A stretch of DNA of 64,000 bases from assembly GCA_028867035.1 (NCBI GenBank), contig JAGWHB010000002.1, positions 24,852 to 88,851 on the forward strand, given 5' to 3'. Below, piece by piece: positions 50,816 through 58,259 of this stretch. Each line of letters starts with the position of its first letter. The stretch's first letter is position 1. Both the position numbers and the translations under genes were made by a program. Origin of the DNA: Nitrososphaerota archaeon. Its GTDB lineage: Archaea; Thermoproteota; Nitrososphaeria; Nitrososphaerales; Gagatemarchaeaceae. Below the pieces are notes generated by a model, which saw only the letters and a list, made by a program, of their open reading frames with translations, made no database searches and had not been told where the DNA came from.

Positions 50816-51175
50816 TCAGGTCACCGAGATGACGAGTCGGGAGGAGTCTTCGCTGAAACGTACGACATGCGGCCCGCCGCTGACAGTGACTTCGAAGTCG
50901 CAGGCCACCGGCAGGTTCTGGGTCTCGGACAGGGAACCGGAGACAACGCTCAGGCCTCCGCCTTGGCACCTGATGGTCGAGGCCGGAAGTGACACGGAGG
51001 CGGCTGAGCTCCCGTTCACGACCGCTTCAGACGCCAGTCCGGAGACGACGGCGAAGGCTGCCCTGAACTGGAGACCGGCCTCGAACGACGAGAAGGTTCC
51101 GTATGTCGCCACGGAACCGGCGACGAAGAGAGTGGACACCATCACCACGAGGGAATATTCTACCAGCTCTGTCAT
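50816..51175 (-). CDS. First gene of the minus-strand pilus operon, membrane-anchored, 119 aa
   Basis: MTELVEYSLVVMVSTLFVAG starts with Glu-x2-Glu next to a hydrophobic helix, again like a Flp/TadE-type segment without a long leader. The exported domain is Ser/Val-rich with two cysteines (TIRCQGGG, VACDFEV). It shares a 34-bp divergent promoter region with the secretion ATPase at 51210. Family not recognised; role from context. Confidence 0.5.
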   Translation of the reverse strand: MTELVEYSLVVMVSTLFVAGSVATYGTFSSFEAGLQFRAAFAVVSGLASEAVVNGSSAASVSLPASTIRCQGGGLSVVSGSLSETQNLPVACDFEVTVSGGPHVVRFSEDSSRLVISVT

Positions 51176-51195
51176 CGCAAGAGTAACGGCCGTCA

Positions 51196-51206
51196 GGATT
51201 TAACGA
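51196..51206 (-). promoter_or_regulatory. TATA-like box of the minus-strand pilus operon
   Basis: CGTTAAATCC on the minus strand (plus-strand GGATTTAACG) is centred about 26 nt from ATG 51175. On the plus strand it would be too close to the ATPase ATG, so it belongs to the minus operon. Confidence 0.45.
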
Positions 51207-51209
51207 CCC

Positions 51210-52700
51210 ATGTTGCTCCTTTTATCGGCTCGGGGATCCAAAGGCCGAGACCAGTTGCGGTCAGCACTCCTCGAGGCGTTCCTCCGGATAGTCCGCACCA
51301 GGCCGCCACCGAACGAGCCCGCACCTCTTCTTGTCGAGCTCTTTGGCAGGAGTGAGAGGTACGAAGCGCGGAGCGAGAGGACGTACCCATTTTCCTACCG
51401 CGTCGTGAACAGGGACTCCGCGCCATTCTACGAGGTGTCTTGCAGCCTGGGCCCCGACACCGTGATGGCGTTGAGGAAGGCGGTAAGCGAGGCTTCCCTC
51501 GGGCTGGATCCCGGGGATGTGGACCCCTTGACGTTCAGGCGCCTGGTCGAGGTGCTGACTCAGCTGTCGGCGGAGCGTCTTGCGTCCTATGGAGTCAGGA
51601 ACATGGTGAAGGAGCTGTCGGAGCTTGCGGCCTACGAGGCCATCGGCCTCTCGAGGATCATGGCCCTGGCCAAGGACGACAAGGTGACAGAGTTCTACGT
51701 CGATTCGGAGTCGACGCCCCTGTACCTCGACCACACGGCCGCCGGGAGATGCGAGTCGGCGATCGTGTTGACCGAAAGGGAGAGGAGCGCCATCGAGACG
51801 CACGTCGACACCTTCAGCGGCTATACTCTGGACTACAAGACCCCCTCGATGAAGAACGACCTGCCAATCGCCGGGGCAATCCTGCGTGTTTCATTGGACC
51901 TCGAGCCCGTCGCGGTGAACCGCTTCGCCCTTGACGTGAGGCGGCTGAACGTGTCGTCTTTGTCCCTTCCCCAGCTCATAGGTCTAGGCGTCCTCTCCGT
52001 GGAGGCCGCGTCGATGCTTGTCGGCTGGCTCGAGTGCGGGGGGAACCTGACTGTCATTGGAGAGACGGGGACCGGAAAGACCACGCTGCTGAACGCCCTT
52101 GACGAGCAGGTCGAACGCAGGCTGAGGCGGCTCTACATAGAAGACGCGGTCGAGACCCGGGACCTGCTTGGGAGGGGGTTCCACCAGATGAAGGTGAAGG
52201 TCGACCCCTTCGAGCGAGGGAACGAGTCGGGGCGGACAAAGGAATCGGAGATTGTCAAGGCTCTCCACCGCTCTCCCGACATCGTGATACTCAGCGAGAT
52301 CCAGTCGGAGGAGCACAGCAGGGCCTTCTTCCAGGCCCTGTCGTCGGGCGCGAGGGGGATCCAGACCTTCCACGCCTCCACCATAGAGCAGGCGGTCAGG
52401 CGCTGGGTGAACATGCACCACATCTCGGAGCAGAGCCTGCTGGACCTTGGGCTCCTGGTCCAGATGGCCAGGCCTGACAGGCTGAAGCAGGGGAGGTATG
52501 TCCAGCGCATCTGCTCAATGACCCAGGACAGAGGGACGCCACGCATCAAGGAGTTGTTCATGCGCGACAGGGAATTCAAGCTCAGGAACGTCGCAGGACC
52601 CGGATTACCAGCGCCCCCCGAGGGCGTCGAGGTCGAGAGCATGGGGAGGAGGGTGGCCCTGGCCTCCCAGAAGATTTCAGGCTCCCAGGGTGCAGGCTGA
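51210..52700 (+). CDS. Type II/IV secretion and pilus assembly ATPase (TadA/GspE/VirB11-like)
   Basis: The product is 496 residues (ATG 51210; TTG 51255 is an alternative, about 30 nt after a CTTTTATC box at 51219-51226). The N-terminal domain precedes a RecA-like ATPase domain: Walker A GETGTGKTT (about residue 285), Asp box with IEDAVETRD, Walker B region IVILSEIQSEEHS and His box TFHAST. It powers pilin polymerisation at the cytosolic face of the inner-membrane platform. Genes for the platform and a Flp-type pilin follow directly. Belongs to the archaeal Tad/FlaI superfamily; I favour Tad because of the Flp-like pilin and split platform. Confidence 0.88.
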   Translation: MLLLLSARGSKGRDQLRSALLEAFLRIVRTRPPPNEPAPLLVELFGRSERYEARSERTYPFSYRVVNRDSAPFYEVSCSLGPDTVMALRKAVSEASLGLDPGDVDPLTFRRLVEVLTQLSAERLASYGVRNMVKELSELAAYEAIGLSRIMALAKDDKVTEFYVDSESTPLYLDHTAAGRCESAIVLTERERSAIETHVDTFSGYTLDYKTPSMKNDLPIAGAILRVSLDLEPVAVNRFALDVRRLNVSSLSLPQLIGLGVLSVEAASMLVGWLECGGNLTVIGETGTGKTTLLNALDEQVERRLRRLYIEDAVETRDLLGRGFHQMKVKVDPFERGNESGRTKESEIVKALHRSPDIVILSEIQSEEHSRAFFQALSSGARGIQTFHASTIEQAVRRWVNMHHISEQSLLDLGLLVQMARPDRLKQGRYVQRICSMTQDRGTPRIKELFMRDREFKLRNVAGPGLPAPPEGVEVESMGRRVALASQKISGSQGAG

Positions 52701-53398
52701 TGAGGTTCGCCTCCCTGGATCATTTCGACATCAGGGCGTGGAGGATCGCCTGCGTGGGAGTGGCCCTGGCATCAGCCGCGTGGCTCATCGCGGGGCTCGC
52801 CGTGGGGGGAGTCCTCGGAGGGGCGAAACCTGCGATGCTGCTCGTGGTGGCAGCTCTGGTGTTCTACATGGTTGTCTCGACCCCCAGGAGGCTCCTGGAC
52901 AGGCAGAGGGTGTCCCAGGCGCGGGAGTCGGTCCTGCTCGCGGGCGCCGCGAGGGCCTGCCTGGTAGTCACCGGTTCCAGGTCGAGGACGCTCGTCATGC
53001 TCCGGCCCAGAGACAATGTCCTCTCGGAGACGATCGAGGAGGCGGCCAGGGTCGTGCTTTTGGGGGGGCGTGTCGAGCAGTCCCTCTCGACCGCCTCCAG
53101 GGGGCTCGCGTCGTACTCGGCCTCCGCGGCCCTGCGCAGCCTGGCCTCGCTGAAGCCCGGGAGCTACGACGCAGGAGACGAGGAGACCAGAGGGCTCGCC
53201 GACTCGGCCGAGCTCAGCAAGGAGACCAAGCTCCCCATGTTCATGACCGTCTGCTTCTTCGCCCCGATCATGATGCTTCTCTACTCCGTCTTCTCGCATT
53301 CGTACGACGCCGGGAGCCTGGCGGAGCTCTCAGCTCTCGAGTTCATAGTGATCGACCTCGCCTTCTACATGAGCGCCTCGGACAGAGGGCCGCGTTGA
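52700..53398 (+). CDS. Pilus assembly platform protein, first half (TadB/TadC-like, T2SF)
   Basis: The product is 232 residues from ATG 52700. Two TM helices near residues 15-60 precede a cytosolic four-helix region (ARESVLLAGAARACLVVTGS, SLSTASRGLASYSASAALRS). Two TM helices end the chain (FMTVCFFAPIMMLLYSVFSH, LEFIVIDLAFYMSA). This is the layout of one T2SF domain. The stop overlaps the start of the next gene (TTGA). Archaellum FlaJ carries two such domains in one chain, whereas here they are on separate genes as in Tad systems. Confidence 0.7.
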   Translation: MRFASLDHFDIRAWRIACVGVALASAAWLIAGLAVGGVLGGAKPAMLLVVAALVFYMVVSTPRRLLDRQRVSQARESVLLAGAARACLVVTGSRSRTLVMLRPRDNVLSETIEEAARVVLLGGRVEQSLSTASRGLASYSASAALRSLASLKPGSYDAGDEETRGLADSAELSKETKLPMFMTVCFFAPIMMLLYSVFSHSYDAGSLAELSALEFIVIDLAFYMSASDRGPR

Positions 53399-54030
53399 AC
53401 CCGGACCTGTCGACGATCCTTTCGCTGAGGAGGGTCCTCGAGTCGGCCTCCGAGGGGGAGGGGATGGCGAGGTCGTTTGTGGAGGGTTTGGGAGATGTCA
53501 GGCCCCTGGGGTCGGAGTCCGCTAGGCTGCTGCTGCTCGGATACCCGATCCCGCTCGCGCTCCGCCCACTGGTGGAGGGGAGCTCCGACGAAGTATCGAT
53601 GCTCGCCGCCCTGATCGTTTCTGCGCCGAGGAGCAGCACGTCCCTGGTGGGGAAGAGCGGGTCCGCGTTCGCTGTCACCCTTGAGCGGTGGATCAAGGCG
53701 AGGGAGAACGGCCTGCTCGAACAGAAGGTCATGAGGTTCCGGAGCCTCGTCACCTCGGCGGTGCTCGGGGCAGTCACAGCCATGGTCGCCTCCCTGGGGC
53801 CCATAGTGGGAAGCCTGAACTTCGGGACGGGGACGGCGGCGGACCCGGGCTCGCTGATCTACGCCGGAGCCGCCATGGTGACAGTCAGCTCCGGGATGCT
53901 CGGCATTTTCATGTCGGGGAAGAATTTCTTCGTGAACGTCGCGCTTTCCCTCGCGGTCTTCGCCCTCGTCGCGGCCGTCGCTTCCCCTCTGGCAAGCGTC
54001 CCCTCCGTCAGACTCTGGGGCGTTAAATAG
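53395..54030 (+). CDS. Pilus assembly platform protein, second half (TadC-like)
   Basis: The product is about 211 residues from TTG 53395, the frame running on from the overlap with the upstream gene. A helical cytosolic part (LSTILSLRRVLESASEGEGM, SMLAALIVSAPRSSTSLVGK, FAVTLERWIKARENGLLEQK) is followed by three C-terminal TM helices. The R-S-L-V-T-S-A-V-L-G-A-V-T-A-M start of the first helix is reminiscent of T2SF proteins. With the upstream gene it forms the inner-membrane platform on which the ATPase acts. Confidence 0.68.
   Translation: MNPDLSTILSLRRVLESASEGEGMARSFVEGLGDVRPLGSESARLLLLGYPIPLALRPLVEGSSDEVSMLAALIVSAPRSSTSLVGKSGSAFAVTLERWIKARENGLLEQKVMRFRSLVTSAVLGAVTAMVASLGPIVGSLNFGTGTAADPGSLIYAGAAMVTVSSGMLGIFMSGKNFFVNVALSLAVFALVAAVASPLASVPSVRLWGVK
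54022..54029 (+). promoter_or_regulatory. TATA-like box of the Flp-type pilin
   Basis: GTTAAATA at the very end of the platform gene is centred 25 nt before ATG 54051. A dedicated promoter would allow the major pilin to be made in excess of the assembly machinery. Confidence 0.5.
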
Positions 54031-54050
54031 AGAAGCAGGGCTATGTGGCC

Positions 54051-54260
54051 ATGAGGCTCAGGCTCAGATTCAGGGTAAGCAGGAGGGGGGCGCAGCTCAT
54101 CGAGGAGGCGTTGCTGCTCTCCGTCGCCCTGGTCGCGCTCACCCTTCTCGTCGGAGGGATAGAATCGATACTGAAGCAGAGCTCCGACTACACGGCGAAC
54201 GTATGGAACTCGATAACAAGCTCGCTCAGCAACATATTCGGGTCGCTCTTCCACTGGTGA
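54051..54260 (+). CDS. Flp/type IVb-like major prepilin, 69 aa
   Basis: A basic leader (MRLRLRFRVSRRG) is followed by AQLIEEALLLSVALVALTLL and a short polar tail. Cleavage after RRG would leave mature Ala1 with Glu at position 5, the hallmark of type IV and Flp pilins. The mature length of about 56 residues is Flp-like. ATG 54051 is preferred over GTG 54045 because of the promoter spacing. It sits between the platform genes and a HerA-like ATPase on one strand. A prepilin peptidase gene is not in the window. Confidence 0.75.
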   Translation: MRLRLRFRVSRRGAQLIEEALLLSVALVALTLLVGGIESILKQSSDYTANVWNSITSSLSNIFGSLFHW

Positions 54261-54265
54261 GATTG

Positions 54266-55105
54266 ATGCGCCCGGCCCGCGAGCTTGCATCCCAGGTGGC
54301 ATGGCGGCTCCGACCTGCCGCAGGGATAGGACTTGAGGACCTGAGGATTGGCGACGGAAAGTACGTGGTGTCGTCCGACGGGTCGAAGGTGCGGAGCACC
54401 GCCTACTTCAGGGTCGGTGTCCCGGACATTGCAGACGACCCGAGGGTCGACTATTCAGCGGCGCTGAAGACGACGCTCCAACAGCAGAGGATGAGGGGCC
54501 TGTTCGAGGGGCTCAGGAGGGCGGGGGTGCCCTTCGTGTACATGATGCTGATGAATCAGACCGAGGGGAAAGGGGACGCCCCCCAGGTCCTCGAGTTCGA
54601 CCTGGTGGTGGGGACATGGGTCGACACGAAGAAGAAGGAGGACTGCGGTCCAGTACTCGAGCAGAGGGCGAGCATCCTCTCCGCTACGCTTAGCGTCGCA
54701 CTCCCCGCTGCCACGATAGTGAGGCTAGTCAGGAGGGACCTGGTCGATTTCATGAAGTCGGCTATCCTTCCGGGAGGGAGGGCCCTCCCCCAGGCGGGGA
54801 CTCCGTCAGTCGCAGGGGCTCTGTGCTCCTTCGACGAGATGTCCCCCGTCGCGGCGAGCCTTGAGAAGGCCCCGGAGTTCTACGTCCCCAACGCCACGGA
54901 GGCGGGGTCCGAAGGGATGGTCCTGGGCACGGTGAAATCAGGGGGGAGGGAGTTCCATGACCTCAGGCTCCAGATGGACGATCTCAGGAGGCACGTAAAC
55001 GTCCTGGGGATGACCGGCTCGGGGAAGTCAACGACGGCGGCTTCGATTGTCAGGCAGGTGGCGGAGGCCGGGCTGCCACTGACCGTCCTCGACTGGCACA
55101 TTTAG
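54266..55105 (+). CDS. HerA-like ATPase, truncated after the P-loop
   Basis: The product is about 279 residues from ATG 54266. The N-terminal part (residues about 1-190) is a HAS-barrel-like/FtsK-adjacent region without motifs I can name. The ATPase domain begins with DDLRRHVNVLGMTGSGKSTT (Walker A near residue 250) and reaches LPLTVLDWHI, where HerA proteins normally read ILDWHGEY and continue for 200 or more residues with Walker B, sensor and Arg finger. The frame stops with TAG at 55103-55105. The truncation falls where G/C content drops and the accessory island begins. As it stands the protein cannot hydrolyse ATP in the usual way. Confidence 0.75.
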   Translation: MRPARELASQVAWRLRPAAGIGLEDLRIGDGKYVVSSDGSKVRSTAYFRVGVPDIADDPRVDYSAALKTTLQQQRMRGLFEGLRRAGVPFVYMMLMNQTEGKGDAPQVLEFDLVVGTWVDTKKKEDCGPVLEQRASILSATLSVALPAATIVRLVRRDLVDFMKSAILPGGRALPQAGTPSVAGALCSFDEMSPVAASLEKAPEFYVPNATEAGSEGMVLGTVKSGGREFHDLRLQMDDLRRHVNVLGMTGSGKSTTAASIVRQVAEAGLPLTVLDWHI

Positions 55106-55548
55106 TGCCGTTTTTGGTACTAGATTGGTCCCTGGTACTAGTTTAGGAATTTGCCGCACTGGCTCCAAGCCATAGACCACACCCGGACGCCCTTTCGCGT
55201 TACATGCACCACGAGCAGTTCTTGAAGCCCTCTGCTCTCAGTGCCCCCAGTCTCAGAGGGCTCTCGGTTTCTTCATAGCTAGTCGGCGCTATCCTGTCGA
55301 GGTGGCACCTGCCGTCTGAACGGGCCCTATCGTGAATCATCCTGCTTGCGGAGTCGTGGTTGATGACGTAAGGAGGCAACAGGGAGAATGGGAAGGAGGT
55401 CATTACCTAAGGCTTCCCTCATGGCCTTCCGGGCACAAGAATCCAACGAAACCCACGAGTCCTCTTCCGTCCCGATTACGCGGCTCCGGGGTAACACAAG
55501 TCACTGGGACATCATTTATGGGCTCGGCGGTCCGGCCGGGCGCCCAGA
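55106..55548. other. Island border region; no secure gene
   Basis: After the direct repeat this stretch has only a 67-codon minus-strand frame (55200-55403) with two His, three Cys and an NHDSASRMIHDRARSDGRCH segment, no recognised family and no clear promoter. A plus-strand TATA-like CATTTATGG lies at about 55512-55520. I see no integrase, transposase or terminal inverted repeat. Confidence 0.3.
55115..55141. repeat. 9-bp direct repeat at the truncation point
   Basis: TGGTACTAG occurs at 55115-55123 and again at 55133-55141, ten nt after the broken ATPase stop. It could be a target-site or attachment-site trace. A matching copy at the far island end is not in the window. Confidence 0.35.
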
Positions 55549-55761
55549 TTGCTCGAGCTCTACGAGAAGAGCCTCATCAGGGGGTCCTATCGCCTCGCCA
55601 GGAAGGGATCCCGGAAGTCGAAGGAGTCTGCCAAGGAGCAGGCGTTGAGGATGTTCGTGGGATGGGCCAGGAAGAACTCGGGGAAGACTGTCTCCGAAGC
55701 ACGGGTCAGTGAGGCGAGGGCGTACTTGGACGAGCTAGCACGGACCGAGGGACAGGACTAA
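55549..55761 (+). CDS. Small basic helical hypothetical protein, 70 aa
   Basis: Start TTG 55549 lies about 33 nt after CATTTATGG. The chain is Lys/Arg-rich and predicted all-helical (ELYEKSLIRGSYRLARKGSR, ESAKEQALRMFVGWARKNSG, VSEARVSEARAYLDELARTE). It could be a small DNA-binding or antitoxin-like protein. Family not recognised; codon use is G/C-rich like the core genome. Confidence 0.45.
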   Translation: MLELYEKSLIRGSYRLARKGSRKSKESAKEQALRMFVGWARKNSGKTVSEARVSEARAYLDELARTEGQD

Positions 55762-56208
55762 AGCTTGGGCGCTGGGGGAATGGGCCACCGCCATCGCACT
55801 GGCGTCATAGGTCAAGGAATCGGGTTCGATTCCGACGGGTTCCGAACCCGGGGGGGTTCGATACCGGAGCTTTTCCGATGCTCCGGCTTCCAATGTAGCA
55901 TCCTAGTCTTCGACACGGGATAAAAACACCACGGCTGGACCCAATCCGACTGAGGCCGGCTCACCCGCGTCTCGCATTTCATGCCCGAGCCCTCGATTGG
56001 AAGAGCTAACTCCTGAAGGGGCATTCTGGGCGACCGTGACGGATGGTCCGCTCAATATCCAACTCCCCGGGGGTACGGAACCCATCGGGCCCGAACTCAC
56101 CCGGTTTCGGTTCCCCGCCGTTAAGTGGCAGAAGTCAGAGCTTGCTTTCCTATTCATGGAAATGCTCTTAGCTGTAATCGCGGACGTGCGCCAAGCCCTA
56201 AATCTTAC
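55762..56208. other. Intergenic region with a hairpin and two T-arm-like motifs
   Basis: GGGTTCGATTCCG (55822-55834) and GGGTTCGATACCG (55854-55866) both look like tRNA T-arms, but no matching acceptor or complete cloverleaf can be drawn. CCGGAGC (55864-55870) pairs with GCTCCGG (55880-55886). GGGTTC/GAACCC at about 55838-55849 is another small hairpin. A tRNA relic left by integration is possible. No protein gene is convincing here. Confidence 0.35.
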
Positions 56209-56742
56209 ATGGAATTCCTCACTGCCGTTGAGGTCGAGACGAGGAGCCAACTGGTCGCGAAAACGGGTGCCGAACCTTTGTCGCTGAGGACCACCTATCC
56301 TGCTTTTATTTTCTTCCCAAGGTCGAGCCCTCCCCCTTCATGGGTTGTTTCCCTTACGAGGGCCTTTGCCGATCTCCGAGTTCGAATTGATACGGAAGCC
56401 GGAAATCGGAACGAAAGCGACACTGTGCTGCAGCTCTTGCGCCCTTCACTTGAGCACCAAGGATTCGCCGTGGAATCGCCAAGCAAAGAAATTCCTCGCC
56501 CGGTTCTCTTCGGAGAGGGTGGTAGGATGGAGAAAGAATACCGCATCGATGCCTACAACCCAGCCGTGCGGTTAGCTCTTGAGGTCGAAGCAGGCAGAGG
56601 CGCGAAGAGCAACGCGATCTATCGCGACCTCGTTCACATGTCCCTTATTGTCGACGCAGACTATGCCTCGATAGCAGTCCCACTTGCATACCGATTCAAG
56701 AGTGGCGCCAAAGAAGCAATAGAGCCGGCTTACAAGAAGTGA
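56209..56742 (+). CDS. PD-(D/E)XK-type restriction endonuclease-like protein
   Basis: The product is about 177 residues if ATG 56209 is used; ATG 56125 would add 28. The C-terminal half carries YRIDAYNPAVRLALEVEAGR: Asp114, then Glu125-x-Glu127, a D-x10-E-x-E arrangement. This fits a PD-(D/E)XK nuclease core on adjacent beta strands, and is followed by NAIYRDLVHMSLIVDADYAS, a helix and strand as in that fold. The N-terminal half (VVSLTRAFADLRVRIDTEAG, TVLQLLRPSLEHQGFAVESP) is mixed alpha/beta. It lies tail-to-tail with the DISARM-like operon. It could be an effector nuclease of that locus or an independent restriction enzyme. Confidence 0.6.
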   Translation: MEFLTAVEVETRSQLVAKTGAEPLSLRTTYPAFIFFPRSSPPPSWVVSLTRAFADLRVRIDTEAGNRNESDTVLQLLRPSLEHQGFAVESPSKEIPRPVLFGEGGRMEKEYRIDAYNPAVRLALEVEAGRGAKSNAIYRDLVHMSLIVDADYASIAVPLAYRFKSGAKEAIEPAYKK

Positions 56743-56833
56743 TTCGCGTTACTGGACGCCATCTACAGCAGCGAAAGGCTCAGGCTTCCTTTTTCTGGAG
56801 TCCTGCTGATAGGATATTGATTTCGCGCGGTTA

Positions 56834-58129
56834 TTACTGAAGCATGGCTTCGAGATGTTTCCCTATCAAGCGCGCCTTGTTCATCAGGTCCGCTCCCAAG
56901 TCCTTCTTCGACGTGGCTTCTTTGTACCAGTCTTTCACCAAGTCTGCGTGCTTCTGACCTGCCAGGAAAGCTCTCGCGAAATCTGATTTCTCGAAGTTTT
57001 CGATGAAGACAGTCAAACAGAACGCGGCGTCGCCAGGCTCTTCCGTTGGCCATAAGCATGCTAGTCGGCGGCGAACGTCGCCGTCACTGACCTGTGACCC
57101 GAGTTGCGGAGCCAATTGTTGCAGCATGAAAGCGGCTTTCTCGGGCGAAGTTATGTTTGGTATGGCGACATACAGTTTCCCGTCGACTCCTGAACCGTGC
57201 TCTCCGTACACGAAATAGATCGGCATAGTAGCCCGATTGGAGGAAATTCGAACAGAACGCTCGTCTCTATCTGACGTCGCCTGGGCAATGCCACATAGCG
57301 CTTGCACGAATGCGTCGAGTTTGCCAGCAGGCACATCTGAGAGGGGCATGACAGGCGATCCGTGCAGCTTATCTCTCTGGAAGGGAAGCTGCACCGCTTC
57401 TAGCGATGGCTTGAGTTCTACCCTGACATAAGCGAGTAATCTCTTCACCGTCTCCGAGTCGTTCTCATCGAAAATGTAGAGACCGTCCATCGACTTGGGC
57501 AGGGGGTTAAGCCTCTTCATGGCGTCAAAGACTTCGTTGGGGAGGTATGCAAGCTGCCAAGAGGGCACCACCCCGAGCCCAAGTTCAGGGTGATGCACCC
57601 AATAAGCAGGTAACGACCTTAGGAAGGGTACCACTAGATTGTTTGCGGCCCACATGTCGACTCTATGAATGAGTTGATGACCTTCAGGAGTCGACCCTGA
57701 GAACCTAAAGAAGAACGTCACTCCGCCAACTAGACATCGGAGAACGCTCTTCTCTTTCACGTTCGCGCCCAGCCCTTGACTTGATTGAAAGGTGGGGAGG
57801 TAGACAAAATCCCTCGAGTCAGGATCATAAACTTGCCAACCCTCGCCAGCCGGAAGCTGCACGAATCGCAACTCCCCGAAGTCCTCGGACTGCCCGGAGT
57901 ATCTCAGCGCAAGGCAATCAACGTGTTCTTCCAGTGTGTGCACGTGGAACCCCACCGTTTTGAACATGGCTAGAACGTGAGGAAGCTTATCCTTGGGAGC
58001 GTAGAAGCCAACCATGTCTCCGAATTTTCGAAACTCGGCTTTGGTCATCAGCACTACTTGGCGGAACACCTTCCACGCGTTGATTTCCAAACGTTGAGTG
58101 AGTACGAAATTATACCGCATCGCCTCCAT
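56834..58129 (-). CDS. Unknown protein downstream of the DISARM-like genes, 431 aa
   Basis: I do not recognise the family. The start is ATG 58129 (MEAMRYNFVLTQRLEINAWK); the second ATG at 58120 is an alternative. The chain is soluble, with no TM helix, zinc cluster, P-loop, methyltransferase motif or obvious nuclease signature. Conserved-looking blocks include FGELRFVQLPAGEGWQVYDP, FFFRFSGSTPEGHQLIHRVD, GLGVVPSWQLAYLPNEVFDA and IYFVYGEHGSGVDGKLYVAI. The C-terminal about 100 residues are helical (FARAFLAGQKHADLVKDWYK). It lies 130 nt downstream of drmC on the same strand and could be cotranscribed. Codon use matches the island, not the core genome. Confidence 0.65.
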   Translation of the reverse strand: MEAMRYNFVLTQRLEINAWKVFRQVVLMTKAEFRKFGDMVGFYAPKDKLPHVLAMFKTVGFHVHTLEEHVDCLALRYSGQSEDFGELRFVQLPAGEGWQVYDPDSRDFVYLPTFQSSQGLGANVKEKSVLRCLVGGVTFFFRFSGSTPEGHQLIHRVDMWAANNLVVPFLRSLPAYWVHHPELGLGVVPSWQLAYLPNEVFDAMKRLNPLPKSMDGLYIFDENDSETVKRLLAYVRVELKPSLEAVQLPFQRDKLHGSPVMPLSDVPAGKLDAFVQALCGIAQATSDRDERSVRISSNRATMPIYFVYGEHGSGVDGKLYVAIPNITSPEKAAFMLQQLAPQLGSQVSDGDVRRRLACLWPTEEPGDAAFCLTVFIENFEKSDFARAFLAGQKHADLVKDWYKEATSKKDLGADLMNKARLIGKHLEAMLQ

Positions 58130-58259
58130 CAGGAGAGGAGGCGTACCCCCTCCGCAGGGCCGGCAGAACTCGACAGCCCTCGCGACTAGCGCGTCTCGCT
58201 TACTAAGACCCCGACTCCCGGGAAACGTTCACCGTCCCTCCGCCTGCTCAAACAAGCGA

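Noticed and set aside
55795-55850. Complete tRNA-Met-like gene at the island border
   Set aside because: The T-arm-like loop has an irregular stem and no acceptor strand pairs with the 3' part; at most it is a relic.
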